A stretch of 64,000 nt of DNA, taken from NCBI GenBank assembly GCA_028285595.1, contig JANQOW010000070.1, positions 19,259 through 83,258 of the forward strand. The letters are read 5' to 3'. The DNA comes from Hyphomicrobiales bacterium (GTDB taxonomy: Bacteria; Pseudomonadota; Alphaproteobacteria; Rhizobiales; CAJQND01). The notes under the pieces are model-generated. The model was given only the letters and a program-made list of their open reading frames with translations. It searched no databases and was not told the DNA's origin. Shown here one piece after another: positions 9,151-17,119 of the stretch (positions are counted from its first letter, which is position 1; every line of letters begins with the position of its first letter). The translations under genes were made by a program, and so were the position numbers.

Positions 9151-10683
9151 TTAGAGCGGAATGTTGTCGTGCTTTTTCCAGGGATTTTCCATGGTCTTGT
9201 TCGCGAGCATGTTGAACGCCCGGGCGATGCGCCAACGCGTGTTGCGCGGCAGAATGACCTCATCAATGTAACCCCGTTCTGCCGCCACAAAGGGTGAGCA
9301 GAACCGGTCTTCATAATTCTTTGTGTGCTCGGCGATCTTTTCAGCGTCACCAAGATCCTTGCGGAAGATGATCTCAACGGCACCCTTGGCGCCCATCACC
9401 GCGATCTCCGCAGACGGCCAGGCGTAGTTCACATCACCACGAATGTGTTTGGAAGACATCACGTCATAGGCTCCGCCATAGGCTTTTCGGGTGATCACCG
9501 TCACCTTCGGCACGGTGGCCTCAGAATAGGCAAACAGCAGCTTTGCACCATGCTTGATCAAACCGCCATACTCCTGGTCGGTGCCCGGCAGAAAGCCCGG
9601 CACGTCCACAAAAGTGAGCAGCGGGATCTCAAAGCAATCACAAAACCGCACAAAACGTCCGGCTTTCCTGCTGGCATCACTGTCCAGCACCCCGGCCAAG
9701 ACCATTGGCTGATTGGCGATCACCCCAACGGTTTTGCCTTCGACCCGTCCGAACCCGGTGATGATGTTTTTGGCGTGAGCCTCCTGGATCTCAAAGAAGT
9801 CTCCCTCATCCACCACTTTTGTGATCAGCTCGTGCATGTCGTAGGGCTGGTTAGGGTTGGCCGGCACCAGAGTATCGAGCGAGGCCTCCACCCTGTTTGG
9901 ATCATCGAAGCTCGGTATTTCCGGCACGGGCGCCACGTTGGACGCCGGGAGAAAATCCACGAGGCGGCGCATCTGCAAGAGCGCCTCCACATCGTTCTCA
10001 TAGGCCTTGTCCGCAATCGATGACTTGGTGGCATGCACTGACGCACCGCCCAACTCTTCAGCCGTCACGGTCTCGTTCGTCACGGTTTTGACCACATCGG
10101 GCCCGGTGACAAACATGTAGCTTGTGTCTTTCACCATAAAGATGAAGTCCGTCATGGCCGGAGAGTAGACGTCACCGCCTGCGCAAGGTCCCATAATCAC
10201 GGAAATCTGAGGGATAACACCGGATGCCATTACGTTGCGGTAGAACACTTCCCCATATCCACCCAGCGCTGCAACGCCCTCCTGAATGCGTGCGCCGCCT
10301 GCATCGAAAATCCCAATGATCGGTGCCCGGTTGCGCAGCGCCATGTCTTGGATCTTCATAATCTTCTGAGCATGGGTATCCGACAAGGACCCGCCAAAGA
10401 CGGTGAAATCCTTCGCAAACACATAGACAGTCCGGCCATTGACCGTGCCCCAACCGGTGACAACGCCATCGCCCGGGAAGGTTTGTTTTTCCATCCCGAA
10501 GTCCGTGCAGCGATGCTGCACGAACATGTCGAATTCCTCGAACGAGTTTTCATCAAGCAGGAGATCAATCCGCTCGCGCGCCGTCAGCTTGCCTCGGCCG
10601 TGCTGTGCTTCTATGCGCTTTTCGCCGCCGCCTAACCGGGCCTCGGCGCGCCTCGCTTCAAGTTGTTCGATTATGTCTTGCAT
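9151..10683 (-). CDS. pccB: Propionyl-CoA carboxylase beta subunit (carboxyltransferase)
   Basis: A 510-aa subunit that transfers CO2 from carboxybiotin on PccA to propionyl-CoA. The N-terminal carboxyltransferase half has [29 protein letters not shown] and the oxyanion-hole region [12 protein letters not shown]. The C-terminal half has [28 protein letters not shown] and [15 protein letters not shown]. Length matches the family. ATG 10683 is preceded by GAGGA at good spacing; the frame upstream is not conserved. The product enters the methylmalonyl-CoA route to succinyl-CoA, used for odd-chain fatty acids, branched amino acids and propionate. Confidence 0.96.
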   Translation of the reverse strand: MQDIIEQLEARRAEARLGGGEKRIEAQHGRGKLTARERIDLLLDENSFEEFDMFVQHRCTDFGMEKQTFPGDGVVTGWGTVNGRTVYVFAKDFTVFGGSLSDTHAQKIMKIQDMALRNRAPIIGIFDAGGARIQEGVAALGGYGEVFYRNVMASGVIPQISVIMGPCAGGDVYSPAMTDFIFMVKDTSYMFVTGPDVVKTVTNETVTAEELGGASVHATKSSIADKAYENDVEALLQMRRLVDFLPASNVAPVPEIPSFDDPNRVEASLDTLVPANPNQPYDMHELITKVVDEGDFFEIQEAHAKNIITGFGRVEGKTVGVIANQPMVLAGVLDSDASRKAGRFVRFCDCFEIPLLTFVDVPGFLPGTDQEYGGLIKHGAKLLFAYSEATVPKVTVITRKAYGGAYDVMSSKHIRGDVNYAWPSAEIAVMGAKGAVEIIFRKDLGDAEKIAEHTKNYEDRFCSPFVAAERGYIDEVILPRNTRWRIARAFNMLANKTMENPWKKHDNIPL

Positions 10684-10767
10684 CGTGTCGTCCTCAATGA
10701 TCCCAAGATCGTGTCTCTTCCTATAACACCCGTTGCGGGCCGCCGGTATCAGCAAAAAGGCAAAGCG

Positions 10768-11544
10768 TCATTTCAGCAGAGATAAAAACTCCAGCATGGC
10801 CTCAAACTCCTTTTGCCTGCCGTCTCGCCGCTCTTGTTCCTCAGCATCCTCGCCCCACTGTTCGATCTGCCAGTCTTCATCCAAATGCGCGAGCGCCCAG
10901 ATTTCATCGCCGGTCAAATGCTCCTCCCGCGCAGTCGCCGCCAAGACGGCCGATCCGGTCAGGGTCATCACATTGTGAAACCCGGCGATCGTGAAGTCGT
11001 CAAATCCCTCAACAAGGCCCCTGAATGCGCTCAAGCATTCATCGGACTGGCTCTGATGAACGATGCCGGCCGTAGGTGAGAAACGGGCCCCGATAGTATC
11101 CGCAGCCCAGGCAAGCACGGGATCCCATCGCTTGGATTGGCGCGCCACCAATTCTACCGGCCCTTCCGCTCGGTAGCACAGCAGGTCCGCGTTCGCGTAA
11201 TCGATGATCTCATCGACAATCCTTGCCCTGCCCTCTCCCACGCGGTCCAAAGCCGTATTGCACAGCTTCGTCAGCAACATTGTCGCCGGGTTGATATGTT
11301 CGTTTTGTGCGTCCCACTCTCTTGCCACACCGTCAGCCAAGGCTTTCGTCGGCATGCTCAAGAGCTGCTTCAAAGGCGTCTTCACGGGCCGGCCGTCCAG
11401 CGTTAGGCCATAGCCGCCAGCTTGCTCCACAAGCGCCACTTCCTTGTAAAAGCGCTTCGCCAGCGGGCGCTCATAAACCGCTTGTGCCGCGATCTTTCTG
11501 GCCAGTTCCTGAGGATCGGTGCCATTGCCCGATGGACTACTCAT
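10768..11544 (-). CDS. ATP12-family F1-ATPase assembly chaperone
   Basis: A 258-aa cytosolic protein of the ATP12 family, which in mitochondria binds the F1 alpha subunit during assembly of ATP synthase and in bacteria is largely confined to Alphaproteobacteria. Recognisable segments are KRFYKEVALVEQAGGYGLTL, DGRPVKTPLKQLL, EWDAQ, a MLLTKLCNTALDRV helix, LLCYRAEGP and the Trp-rich C-terminus. Its start overlaps the stop of the HAD gene by 4 bases (ATGA), so the two are translationally coupled at the end of a four-gene run. pccB lies 84 bases downstream and may have its own promoter. Confidence 0.93.
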   Translation of the reverse strand: MSSPSGNGTDPQELARKIAAQAVYERPLAKRFYKEVALVEQAGGYGLTLDGRPVKTPLKQLLSMPTKALADGVAREWDAQNEHINPATMLLTKLCNTALDRVGEGRARIVDEIIDYANADLLCYRAEGPVELVARQSKRWDPVLAWAADTIGARFSPTAGIVHQSQSDECLSAFRGLVEGFDDFTIAGFHNVMTLTGSAVLAATAREEHLTGDEIWALAHLDEDWQIEQWGEDAEEQERRDGRQKEFEAMLEFLSLLK

Positions 11545-12242
11545 GCTAGCTCTCCCTGGGATGTTTCTTTTTTCTGCCAGAAAGCTTCAAGAATATTGTG
11601 TAACTGACTAAAGTTGCTGAGTAATGCGTCCGGAGAACAGGCGCGCAGATCGTCTGGCGAGTGATATCCCCAATCTACGCCAATCGCCACAACACCGGCT
11701 GCCTTGGCCATCTGCAGATCATAGACGGTGTCTCCAATCATAACTGTGTCACGAGGCTCGGCGCCGGCTTCGCTCATCGCCTGGTGGATCATTGCGGGGT
11801 GCGGCTTGGAAGGAGCATCATCTGCCGTTTGAAGCGTTACAAAGCACTCCTGAAGATCATGCTCGGCAAGAACACGCCGGACGCCGCGCTGAGACTTGCC
11901 CGTAGCAATGCCCAAAACCACGTCAGCCCGGTTCGACAAACTGCGAACAGTCTCAGCCGCCCCTTCATACAGAGGCTCCTTGCGGTTGGTATTAGCCACC
12001 AATTGACCAAACGAGTGCTTGTAAAGACCGGCCAGCTGATGCTGATCATCCTCTGCGGCCTCGGGGACCAAGACTTGCATGGCTTCCAGCAGAGACAAAC
12101 CGACGATAGAGAGCGTGCGTTGACGTGGGGGCGGCGTCAGGCGGGCCTCGATAAAAGCCTGATTCATGGCCTGGACAATGAGGTCCTGGCTGTCCACCAA
12201 TGTCCCGTCACAATCGAAAATCACCAATTTGTGCCCGGCCAT
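11541..12242 (-). CDS. HAD-IA family hydrolase, phosphoglycolate-phosphatase-like
   Basis: A 233-aa cytosolic phosphatase. Motif I FDCDGTLVDSQ supplies the nucleophile Asp and general acid Asp, motif II is in GIATGKSQ, motif III Lys lies in PSKPHPAM, and motif IV is in VMIGDTVYDLQMAKAAG. The four-helix cap between motifs I and II suits small phosphate esters such as phosphoglycolate, but the true substrate is not shown. The start shares one base with the pseudouridine-synthase stop (TAATG). The same gene order (rluC, HAD, ATP12) is common in related bacteria, to my recollection. Confidence 0.9.
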   Translation of the reverse strand: MAGHKLVIFDCDGTLVDSQDLIVQAMNQAFIEARLTPPPRQRTLSIVGLSLLEAMQVLVPEAAEDDQHQLAGLYKHSFGQLVANTNRKEPLYEGAAETVRSLSNRADVVLGIATGKSQRGVRRVLAEHDLQECFVTLQTADDAPSKPHPAMIHQAMSEAGAEPRDTVMIGDTVYDLQMAKAAGVVAIGVDWGYHSPDDLRACSPDALLSNFSQLHNILEAFWQKKETSQGELA

Positions 12243-13222
12243 TACGGCAACTCCTCCACAATCTGATCACCGACCTGAGCGTCTAACCCCAACAGGTTCC
12301 AGCTCTGCTGCATATGGTCGGGTATCGGCGCCGACACTTCCAGGATGCCTCCGTTTGGGTGCGGAATGGTTATGGAGCGGGCGTGCAAGTGGAGCCGGTT
12401 TTGAATGCCACCCGGCAATTGCCAGTTCTCGATGTTGAAATATTTCGCATCACCTATCAGGGGATGGCCAATCTCCGCCATATGCACACGCAACTGATGG
12501 GTGCGGCCAGTAACCGGTTGAAGCACCAGCCAAGACAGCTTGTGCGCCGCTTGTTCCACCACGGCATACTGGCTCACCGCATGCACGGCTCCGGCCTTGC
12601 GCTGCAGCGTGGAGTACATTCGTTCCCCATCAGGCCCCTCCTGCTTTTTGAGCCAGGTGGACACGCGACCTTGCCGCGGCTTGGGCACGCCGGCGACCAG
12701 CCCCCAGTAGATCTTGCGCGTATCGCGGGCTTTAAAACTCTCCGCGAGCGCCTTTGCGGCAAGCCGTGTCTTCGCCACAAGGAGGACGCCCGATGTTTCC
12801 CGGTCGAGCCTGTGTACCAGGCGTGGACGCTGACCGTCTGCACTTGTGAGAGCGCCCAGCATGCCATCCACATGGCGCGTCAGTCCGGGGCCTCCCTGCA
12901 CAGCCAGGCCGGCCGGCTTGTTGAGCACAAGAACCGCATCATCCTCATGCAGGCTCATCTCGCGGAGCGCCTTCAGGTCGGGACTGGAATGCTCCTGCCT
13001 GGGGGGCGGAGGACTGTCGCTCATGGGCGGGATGCGGACGGTCTGGCCCTCTTCCAGGCGCTGGTTGGTTTTGGCCCGCTTGCCGTCAACACGCACCTGT
13101 CCTGAGCGCAGAAGCTTCTGCAAACGTCCAAAGCCCAACGATGGATAGTGTGCCTTGAACCAGCGATCGAGACGCATCCCCTGCTCGTCGCCACTCACAG
13201 ATTTTGTGGAAACGCCACTCAT
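12242..13222 (-). CDS. RluC/RluD-family 23S rRNA pseudouridine synthase
   Basis: A 326-aa RNA-modifying enzyme. The N-terminal S4 RNA-binding domain (about 18-75: GMRLDRWFKAHYP, RLQKLLRSGQVRVDGKR) is followed by the RluA-type catalytic domain with LNKPAGLAVQGG and the catalytic-Asp motif HRLDRETSGVLLVAKT, then RTHQLRVHMAEIGHPLIGDAKY. The C-terminus is normal. I chose ATG 13222 because it overlaps the crcB stop as ATGA; the frame upstream of it lies inside crcB and has no family character. RluC (23S positions 955, 2504, 2580) is more likely than RluD by operon context but I cannot prove the target site. Confidence 0.9.
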   Translation of the reverse strand: MSGVSTKSVSGDEQGMRLDRWFKAHYPSLGFGRLQKLLRSGQVRVDGKRAKTNQRLEEGQTVRIPPMSDSPPPPRQEHSSPDLKALREMSLHEDDAVLVLNKPAGLAVQGGPGLTRHVDGMLGALTSADGQRPRLVHRLDRETSGVLLVAKTRLAAKALAESFKARDTRKIYWGLVAGVPKPRQGRVSTWLKKQEGPDGERMYSTLQRKAGAVHAVSQYAVVEQAAHKLSWLVLQPVTGRTHQLRVHMAEIGHPLIGDAKYFNIENWQLPGGIQNRLHLHARSITIPHPNGGILEVSAPIPDHMQQSWNLLGLDAQVGDQIVEELP

Positions 13223-13599
13223 TGCAGCACCATCCTGACGAGCCAGAGGCCAAAAAACAGCGCGAGCACAGAGAGCACCACAGACGCCCCCAGGTAGCCC
13301 CAAGCGAGTAGATTAGCCTTGCGCTCACTCAGCACCGCAAAGTCCAACGCGAAGGCGGAAAATGTTGTGAAACCACCGAGTACACCGGTGGTCAAAAAGG
13401 CGCGCATCTCTTGGGTCATGGCAAGCTTCAGCGCAGCAGCTTCCACCAGAACGCCCATGAGAAAGCAGCCGAGCACGTTCACGCACAAGGTCCCATATGG
13501 AAACCCATGCCCCAAAAGGCGCGTGGCCCAAACTCCCACAAGATACCGCCCTGAGGCACCAACAGCACCACCCAGCGCGACCCAAAGAACAATCGGCAT
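13219..13599 (-). CDS. crcB: Fluoride efflux channel CrcB/FluC
   Basis: A 126-aa inner-membrane protein with four hydrophobic helices, forming dual-topology dimers that expel fluoride. Family signatures: GGAVGASGRYLVG near the N-terminus, GTLCVNVLGCFLMG with the pore Asn, and GVLGGFTTFSAFALD with the Phe-box phenylalanines and the central Na-site region. ATG 13599 gives the usual length. I found no fluoride riboswitch in the 76 bases upstream, so expression is probably tied to the downstream genes it overlaps. Confidence 0.92.
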   Translation of the reverse strand: MPIVLWVALGGAVGASGRYLVGVWATRLLGHGFPYGTLCVNVLGCFLMGVLVEAAALKLAMTQEMRAFLTTGVLGGFTTFSAFALDFAVLSERKANLLAWGYLGASVVLSVLALFFGLWLVRMVLQ

Positions 13600-13675
13600 G
13601 GAGTGCTCTATAGCGATGCGATGCGAAAGGGGCAATGGAGGAAACACACCCTCTTGAGGGCCAATGCGCCGCGCA

Positions 13676-14485
13676 TCACGGAAGATCGCCCGCGCAACGG
13701 AAACCCACCATGTCCAGCCCAATGGTGGGCGGGTTTCCATGCCGATAGGCCGCGCGCAGGCAATATGGATTGTTTCCCCAGCCGCCGCCTCGAATGGAGC
13801 GCTTGCCCGGCGCGCCGGGAAACTGCGACGAGGTCCACTCCCAAACGTTGCCAATCATGTCATCCAAGCCAAAGGGCGAGCGTCCCTTGGGAAACGAGCC
13901 AACCGGTGCGGTGCGCTCAAAGCCGTCCGCCTTTGAAGGCGCGCAACATGACCAGGTTCCAGCGTTTGTGACCTCAGGCAGCATCTCACGTGTGAGATTG
14001 TTGCCCCAAGGGTAGCGCAAACCCTCTGTTCCGCGCGCGGCGTATTCCCATTCCTCCTCGCTGGGCAATCTCAATCCATGATGTTTGCAGAAGGCCTCTG
14101 CATCAATCGCTGAAACCTGAACGACAGGATGGAGCCCGAGCCCGTGAAGCCGGCTTTCCGGACCTTGCGGATGGCGCCAGTTGGCGCCAGCCACAGCGCC
14201 CCATTGTGTCACCCAAACATTGCCCTTGCCGTTGGTTTCCACTGTGGTGGTGTAGCCGGTATCTGCAACGAACTCGGCAAACTGCAAATTCGTTACCTCG
14301 CGGCGCATCAGGCGAAATGCGGGCACGTCAATCTGGCGGACCACTTCATTCGTGTCGCCGCGCACATCACCGAGTTGTGCCTTGCCTTGAGGAATGTTGA
14401 CCAGATCCAGGCTCTGGGCCTGGGCGGCGGCCACATGGAGAACAAACAAAAGTGCAACAAGACTGCCGCGGTAGTAAGCCATCAT
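13676..14485 (-). CDS. Secreted formylglycine-generating-enzyme (SUMF1)-like protein
   Basis: A 269-aa protein with an N-terminal signal peptide (residues 1-22, ending AAAQAQS) and a sulfatase-modifying-factor fold: RREVTNLQFAEFVADTGY, LHPVVQVSAIDAEAFC, LRLPSEEEWEYAARG, NVWEWTSSQ and RGGGWGNNP near the C-terminus. True FGEs use a Cys pair five residues apart. Only the second is kept (Cys242, NPYC); the first falls on Gly237, so formylglycine-generating activity is doubtful. No sulfatase is nearby. The family includes many non-FGE members with unknown or structural roles. It diverges from the Tat-exported reductase gene. Starts at 14485 or 14482 (MM) are equivalent. Confidence 0.82.
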   Translation of the reverse strand: MMAYYRGSLVALLFVLHVAAAQAQSLDLVNIPQGKAQLGDVRGDTNEVVRQIDVPAFRLMRREVTNLQFAEFVADTGYTTTVETNGKGNVWVTQWGAVAGANWRHPQGPESRLHGLGLHPVVQVSAIDAEAFCKHHGLRLPSEEEWEYAARGTEGLRYPWGNNLTREMLPEVTNAGTWSCCAPSKADGFERTAPVGSFPKGRSPFGLDDMIGNVWEWTSSQFPGAPGKRSIRGGGWGNNPYCLRAAYRHGNPPTIGLDMVGFRCAGDLP

Positions 14486-14608
14486 CGTTCGGTGCCTCGC
14501 ACAGCTGTGATCGCGAACCGATCGCTCATCAGCTAGAATTCCGGCAATGAGACCTGCTGGCAAGTGGTTTTCTCATCAGCAGGCGACACACACAAGCTGG
14601 AGAATGCA

Positions 14609-15529
14609 ATGGATCGACGCAGATTTCTCAATCTGGCGGCTGCAACCGGCGCCACAACCGCTTTGGGCACGTTGGCAGCCGCTGGCCTCGCGGCAAACAC
14701 TGCGCTGATTGCCCGCACCATACCCTCCTCGGGCAAGTCTGTGCCCATTCTGGGTATGGGGACTTGGATCACGTTCAATGTAGGCAAGAGCAAAAGTCTT
14801 CGGACAAAACGATTGGAGGTGCTCAAAGCCTTCTTTGAAGGGGGCGGAGGCATGATCGATTCCTCGCCCATGTATGGTACGTCAGAAGAGGTGGTAGGCT
14901 ATTGCCTAGAACGCCTCCCGCCTCAGGAGAAATTGTTCACGGCAACCAAAGTTTGGACGGTGTCAAAGCAGATGGGCATCCGCCAAATGGAGACCTCCCA
15001 AAGCCTTTGGGGTCACAAGACCTTTGACCTGATGCAAATTCACAACTTGGTGGATTGGGAAGTTCATATGGAAACCTTGAACACCTGGAAGAGTGACGGG
15101 CGCATAAAACACACCGGAATCACCACCTCTCACGGCCGCCGCCACGACGAATTTGAGAAAATCGCGAGGAACAATACCTTTGATTTTGCTCAGTTCACCT
15201 ACAATGTCGAGGACCGTGAGGCGGAGAACCGGCTCCTGCCAATGGCCGCTGACCTCGGCATCGGCGTGATCATCAACCGGCCGTTCCAGCGCGGTGCGTT
15301 GATCAAGAAGCTCCAAGGCAAGCCCCTGCCCCCATGGGCACCAGAAATCGGCGTGCGCAGTTGGCCGCAGTTCTTGTTGAAGTTTGTGATTTCGCATCCT
15401 GCGGTCACGTGCGCAATTCCGGCCACGTCCAACCCTGAGCATATGGTTGAAAACCTGGAGGCCGGGCGTGACGCCCTGCCCGATCCTCAAATGCGCTCGC
15501 GCATGGCTGCCTACGTGCAGTCTTTGTGA
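14609..15529 (+). CDS. Tat-exported aldo/keto reductase
   Basis: A 306-aa protein with a twin-arginine signal (MDRRRFLNLAAATGA, then an Ala-rich helix to about residue 33) and an AKR barrel. The catalytic tetrad is visible: Asp in GGMIDSSP, Tyr in PMYGTSEE, Lys in FTATKVWT, His in LMQIHNLVDWE. C-terminal INRPFQRG and AIPATSNPEHMVEN match the NADP-binding part of this superfamily. Tat export implies folding with cofactor before translocation. ATG 14609 has GGAG 7 bases upstream. It shares a divergent promoter region with the FGE-like gene and is followed 19 bases later by the DUF6064 gene, probably in one transcript. The substrate is unknown. Confidence 0.88.
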   Translation: MDRRRFLNLAAATGATTALGTLAAAGLAANTALIARTIPSSGKSVPILGMGTWITFNVGKSKSLRTKRLEVLKAFFEGGGGMIDSSPMYGTSEEVVGYCLERLPPQEKLFTATKVWTVSKQMGIRQMETSQSLWGHKTFDLMQIHNLVDWEVHMETLNTWKSDGRIKHTGITTSHGRRHDEFEKIARNNTFDFAQFTYNVEDREAENRLLPMAADLGIGVIINRPFQRGALIKKLQGKPLPPWAPEIGVRSWPQFLLKFVISHPAVTCAIPATSNPEHMVENLEAGRDALPDPQMRSRMAAYVQSL

Positions 15530-15548
15530 CCAGCGCGCGCCGCGGCCC

Positions 15549-16193
15549 ATGGTTCCCCTATCACTTGAAGTGTTCCTTGGCACCCTGGAAGACTTCAACC
15601 GCACGATCCGTCCGATGCAGGCGCTTGCGGCGATCTTTGGGATTTTGGCGCTGTGGGTCGTGCTGAAGCCTCAGCAGATGTCCGGTCGTCTTGTGGGTTT
15701 GGTGCTGGCGTCAAGTTGGGTCTCGACCGGACTGTTCTATCATCTGGGTGTCTTTGCCGAACTGAACTTTTGGGATTACCCAATCGGTGTTCTGTTCGTG
15801 CTTCAGGGGCTCTGCCTGTTTTTCATTGGCGCCCTTATGAGTTGGATCAAAGTTTCATCCACGCAGATTTTAAGCTACCGCGCAGGCTTAGCCCTCGGCC
15901 TCTATGCTCTCGCCGGCGCGCCGCTGATCGGTTTGATGTCCGGACGCGGCTGGGCGGAGGTCGGATATTTTGCGAGCAGTCCGGGACCAACCATCGTGTT
16001 CACCATTGGAGTGTTGCTCATGGTCTCTGGCCGCGGACTGGCGCTGGTTTGGCCTGTGCCCCTCATCGCAGCGCTCGCGGTGACGATCCTTGGAGTGACT
16101 TTCGGCATTTACGAAGACGCGGCCGTTTTCCCATTGGCGGTGATTGCTCTCGTGATGCACCTTCGAGATCGTTCGCTTCAAAACACCGGGTGA
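15549..16193 (+). CDS. DUF6064-like multi-spanning membrane protein
   Basis: A 214-aa protein with about six hydrophobic helices and a conserved-looking N-terminal periplasmic patch (LEDFNRTIRPMQ). The pattern of FWDYPIGVLFVLQGL, GYFASSPGPTIVFTIGVLL and PVPLIAALAVTILG agrees with DUF6064, whose function is unknown. ATG 15549 removes a non-conserved upstream stretch that overlaps the reductase gene. Position directly after the Tat reductase suggests co-transcription. Family assignment rests on recall of the TM pattern. Confidence 0.65.
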   Translation: MVPLSLEVFLGTLEDFNRTIRPMQALAAIFGILALWVVLKPQQMSGRLVGLVLASSWVSTGLFYHLGVFAELNFWDYPIGVLFVLQGLCLFFIGALMSWIKVSSTQILSYRAGLALGLYALAGAPLIGLMSGRGWAEVGYFASSPGPTIVFTIGVLLMVSGRGLALVWPVPLIAALAVTILGVTFGIYEDAAVFPLAVIALVMHLRDRSLQNTG

Positions 16194-16209
16194 GCAGACG
16201 CAGAACGCG

Positions 16210-16887
16210 TTATCGCTTACAGGGCCTTGGTTCCAGGGCAGTGCGTTTTCGTCCACGCCATTCGTAGGCAATGTGGACGCAACGGCGCTTGGGTCCTCCT
16301 GAGCGTTCGCGCTCGTGCAATCGCAACCTATTGCCAACCCATTTGAAGCTGTCTTTGTAGCGATAGGCCTTGTCGCGCCAACGGTTGATCACCACCCTCG
16401 CCGAGGCGTCAAACGCCACAGTCCCCAGTCCTTCCAAGACACTTGAACGCACGTAGCGGTCCAGCTTTGGATCATACAGGAAATACAAAAAGGGCTTCCG
16501 CACGGCCCCATGACCGCGTCTCATGATTGCAAAGTCGCCCTTGCCGTCAAAGTTCATATCAGAATAGAGCAGCCCAACATCGCTTCTCGTGATCGGCGGG
16601 CGTGCCGCCACGTGCAGAGTCTGAAACGGGTCAGCACCATTCCGGCGTAGAATAATGGTGTCCACCTGGTTCGGGGCCCTGCCCACGAGAGATATGCTGA
16701 GCGTGCTCCCCTCTCCTTCCCAGACCACACACACAGCGAGTTCCCGCTTCACCTGCCCGGCAAACAATATGCAGTTCGAACCGTCCAGGCTTACGGCCCC
16801 AAAGCTCGTGTCGGCCTCAACACAGGTCAGACCCAAAGCGCCCAAAAGGTGCAAGCCGTGCCTAAGTGTTGGCCTCCTCCTGCTCAT
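16210..16887 (-). CDS. Hypothetical exported protein with FG-GAP-like Asp loop
   Basis: A 225-aa protein with a short basic N-terminus and hydrophobic stretch (about 8-22) suggestive of a signal peptide. The middle has LLYSDMNFDGKGDFAIMR, the D-x-N-x-D-G-x-x-D loop typical of FG-GAP or XAC2610-like beta-propeller proteins, which bind calcium. The C-terminus is very basic. I could not name a family. If it starts at ATG 16887 it overlaps the preceding small membrane gene by 26 bases, so it is the last gene of the TRAP transcript or a coupled passenger. Confidence 0.6.
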   Translation of the reverse strand: MSRRRPTLRHGLHLLGALGLTCVEADTSFGAVSLDGSNCILFAGQVKRELAVCVVWEGEGSTLSISLVGRAPNQVDTIILRRNGADPFQTLHVAARPPITRSDVGLLYSDMNFDGKGDFAIMRRGHGAVRKPFLYFLYDPKLDRYVRSSVLEGLGTVAFDASARVVINRWRDKAYRYKDSFKWVGNRLRLHERERSGGPKRRCVHIAYEWRGRKRTALEPRPCKR

Positions 16888-17119
16888 GAGCGGTATCCTC
16901 CAAATCATCGGGCAACAGCGGCTCGCGCGTGACCTGTTCCCCTGAACGATGAGTTTTCAAGATCAAGAGGACGATGAGCAAACTGCCAATCACCAGGGCG
17001 ATGAGAAAGGCATTGAACTGGATCACGTGTGTGCGGGCGCTGCCGGCCCAGGCCATAAGCGCAGCCACAAGCACAACAAGCGCCCAGTGCCAGGGTTTGC
17101 CCAGAAAGATGTCACGCAT
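16862..17119 (-). CDS. Small two-helix membrane protein downstream of TRAP permease
   Basis: An 85-aa protein with two hydrophobic helices (about 10-27 and 34-52) and an acidic C-terminal tail rich in Glu and Asp. ATG 17119 overlaps the end of the permease gene by 8 bases, so it is translationally coupled to the TRAP system. Small membrane proteins sit at this position in other TAXI TRAP clusters, to my recollection, but the role is unknown. An upstream extension to 17167 would lie inside the permease gene and looks unlike a conserved N-terminus. Confidence 0.65.
   Translation of the reverse strand: MRDIFLGKPWHWALVVLVAALMAWAGSARTHVIQFNAFLIALVIGSLLIVLLILKTHRSGEQVTREPLLPDDLEDTAHEQEEANT

Noticed and set aside
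12314..13105. 263-aa plus-strand frame opposite the pseudouridine synthase gene
   Set aside because: Fully antisense to conserved catalytic motifs; no family and no ribosome site of note.
13600..13675. Fluoride riboswitch before crcB
   Set aside because: The short gap lacks the conserved pseudoknot sequence pattern.
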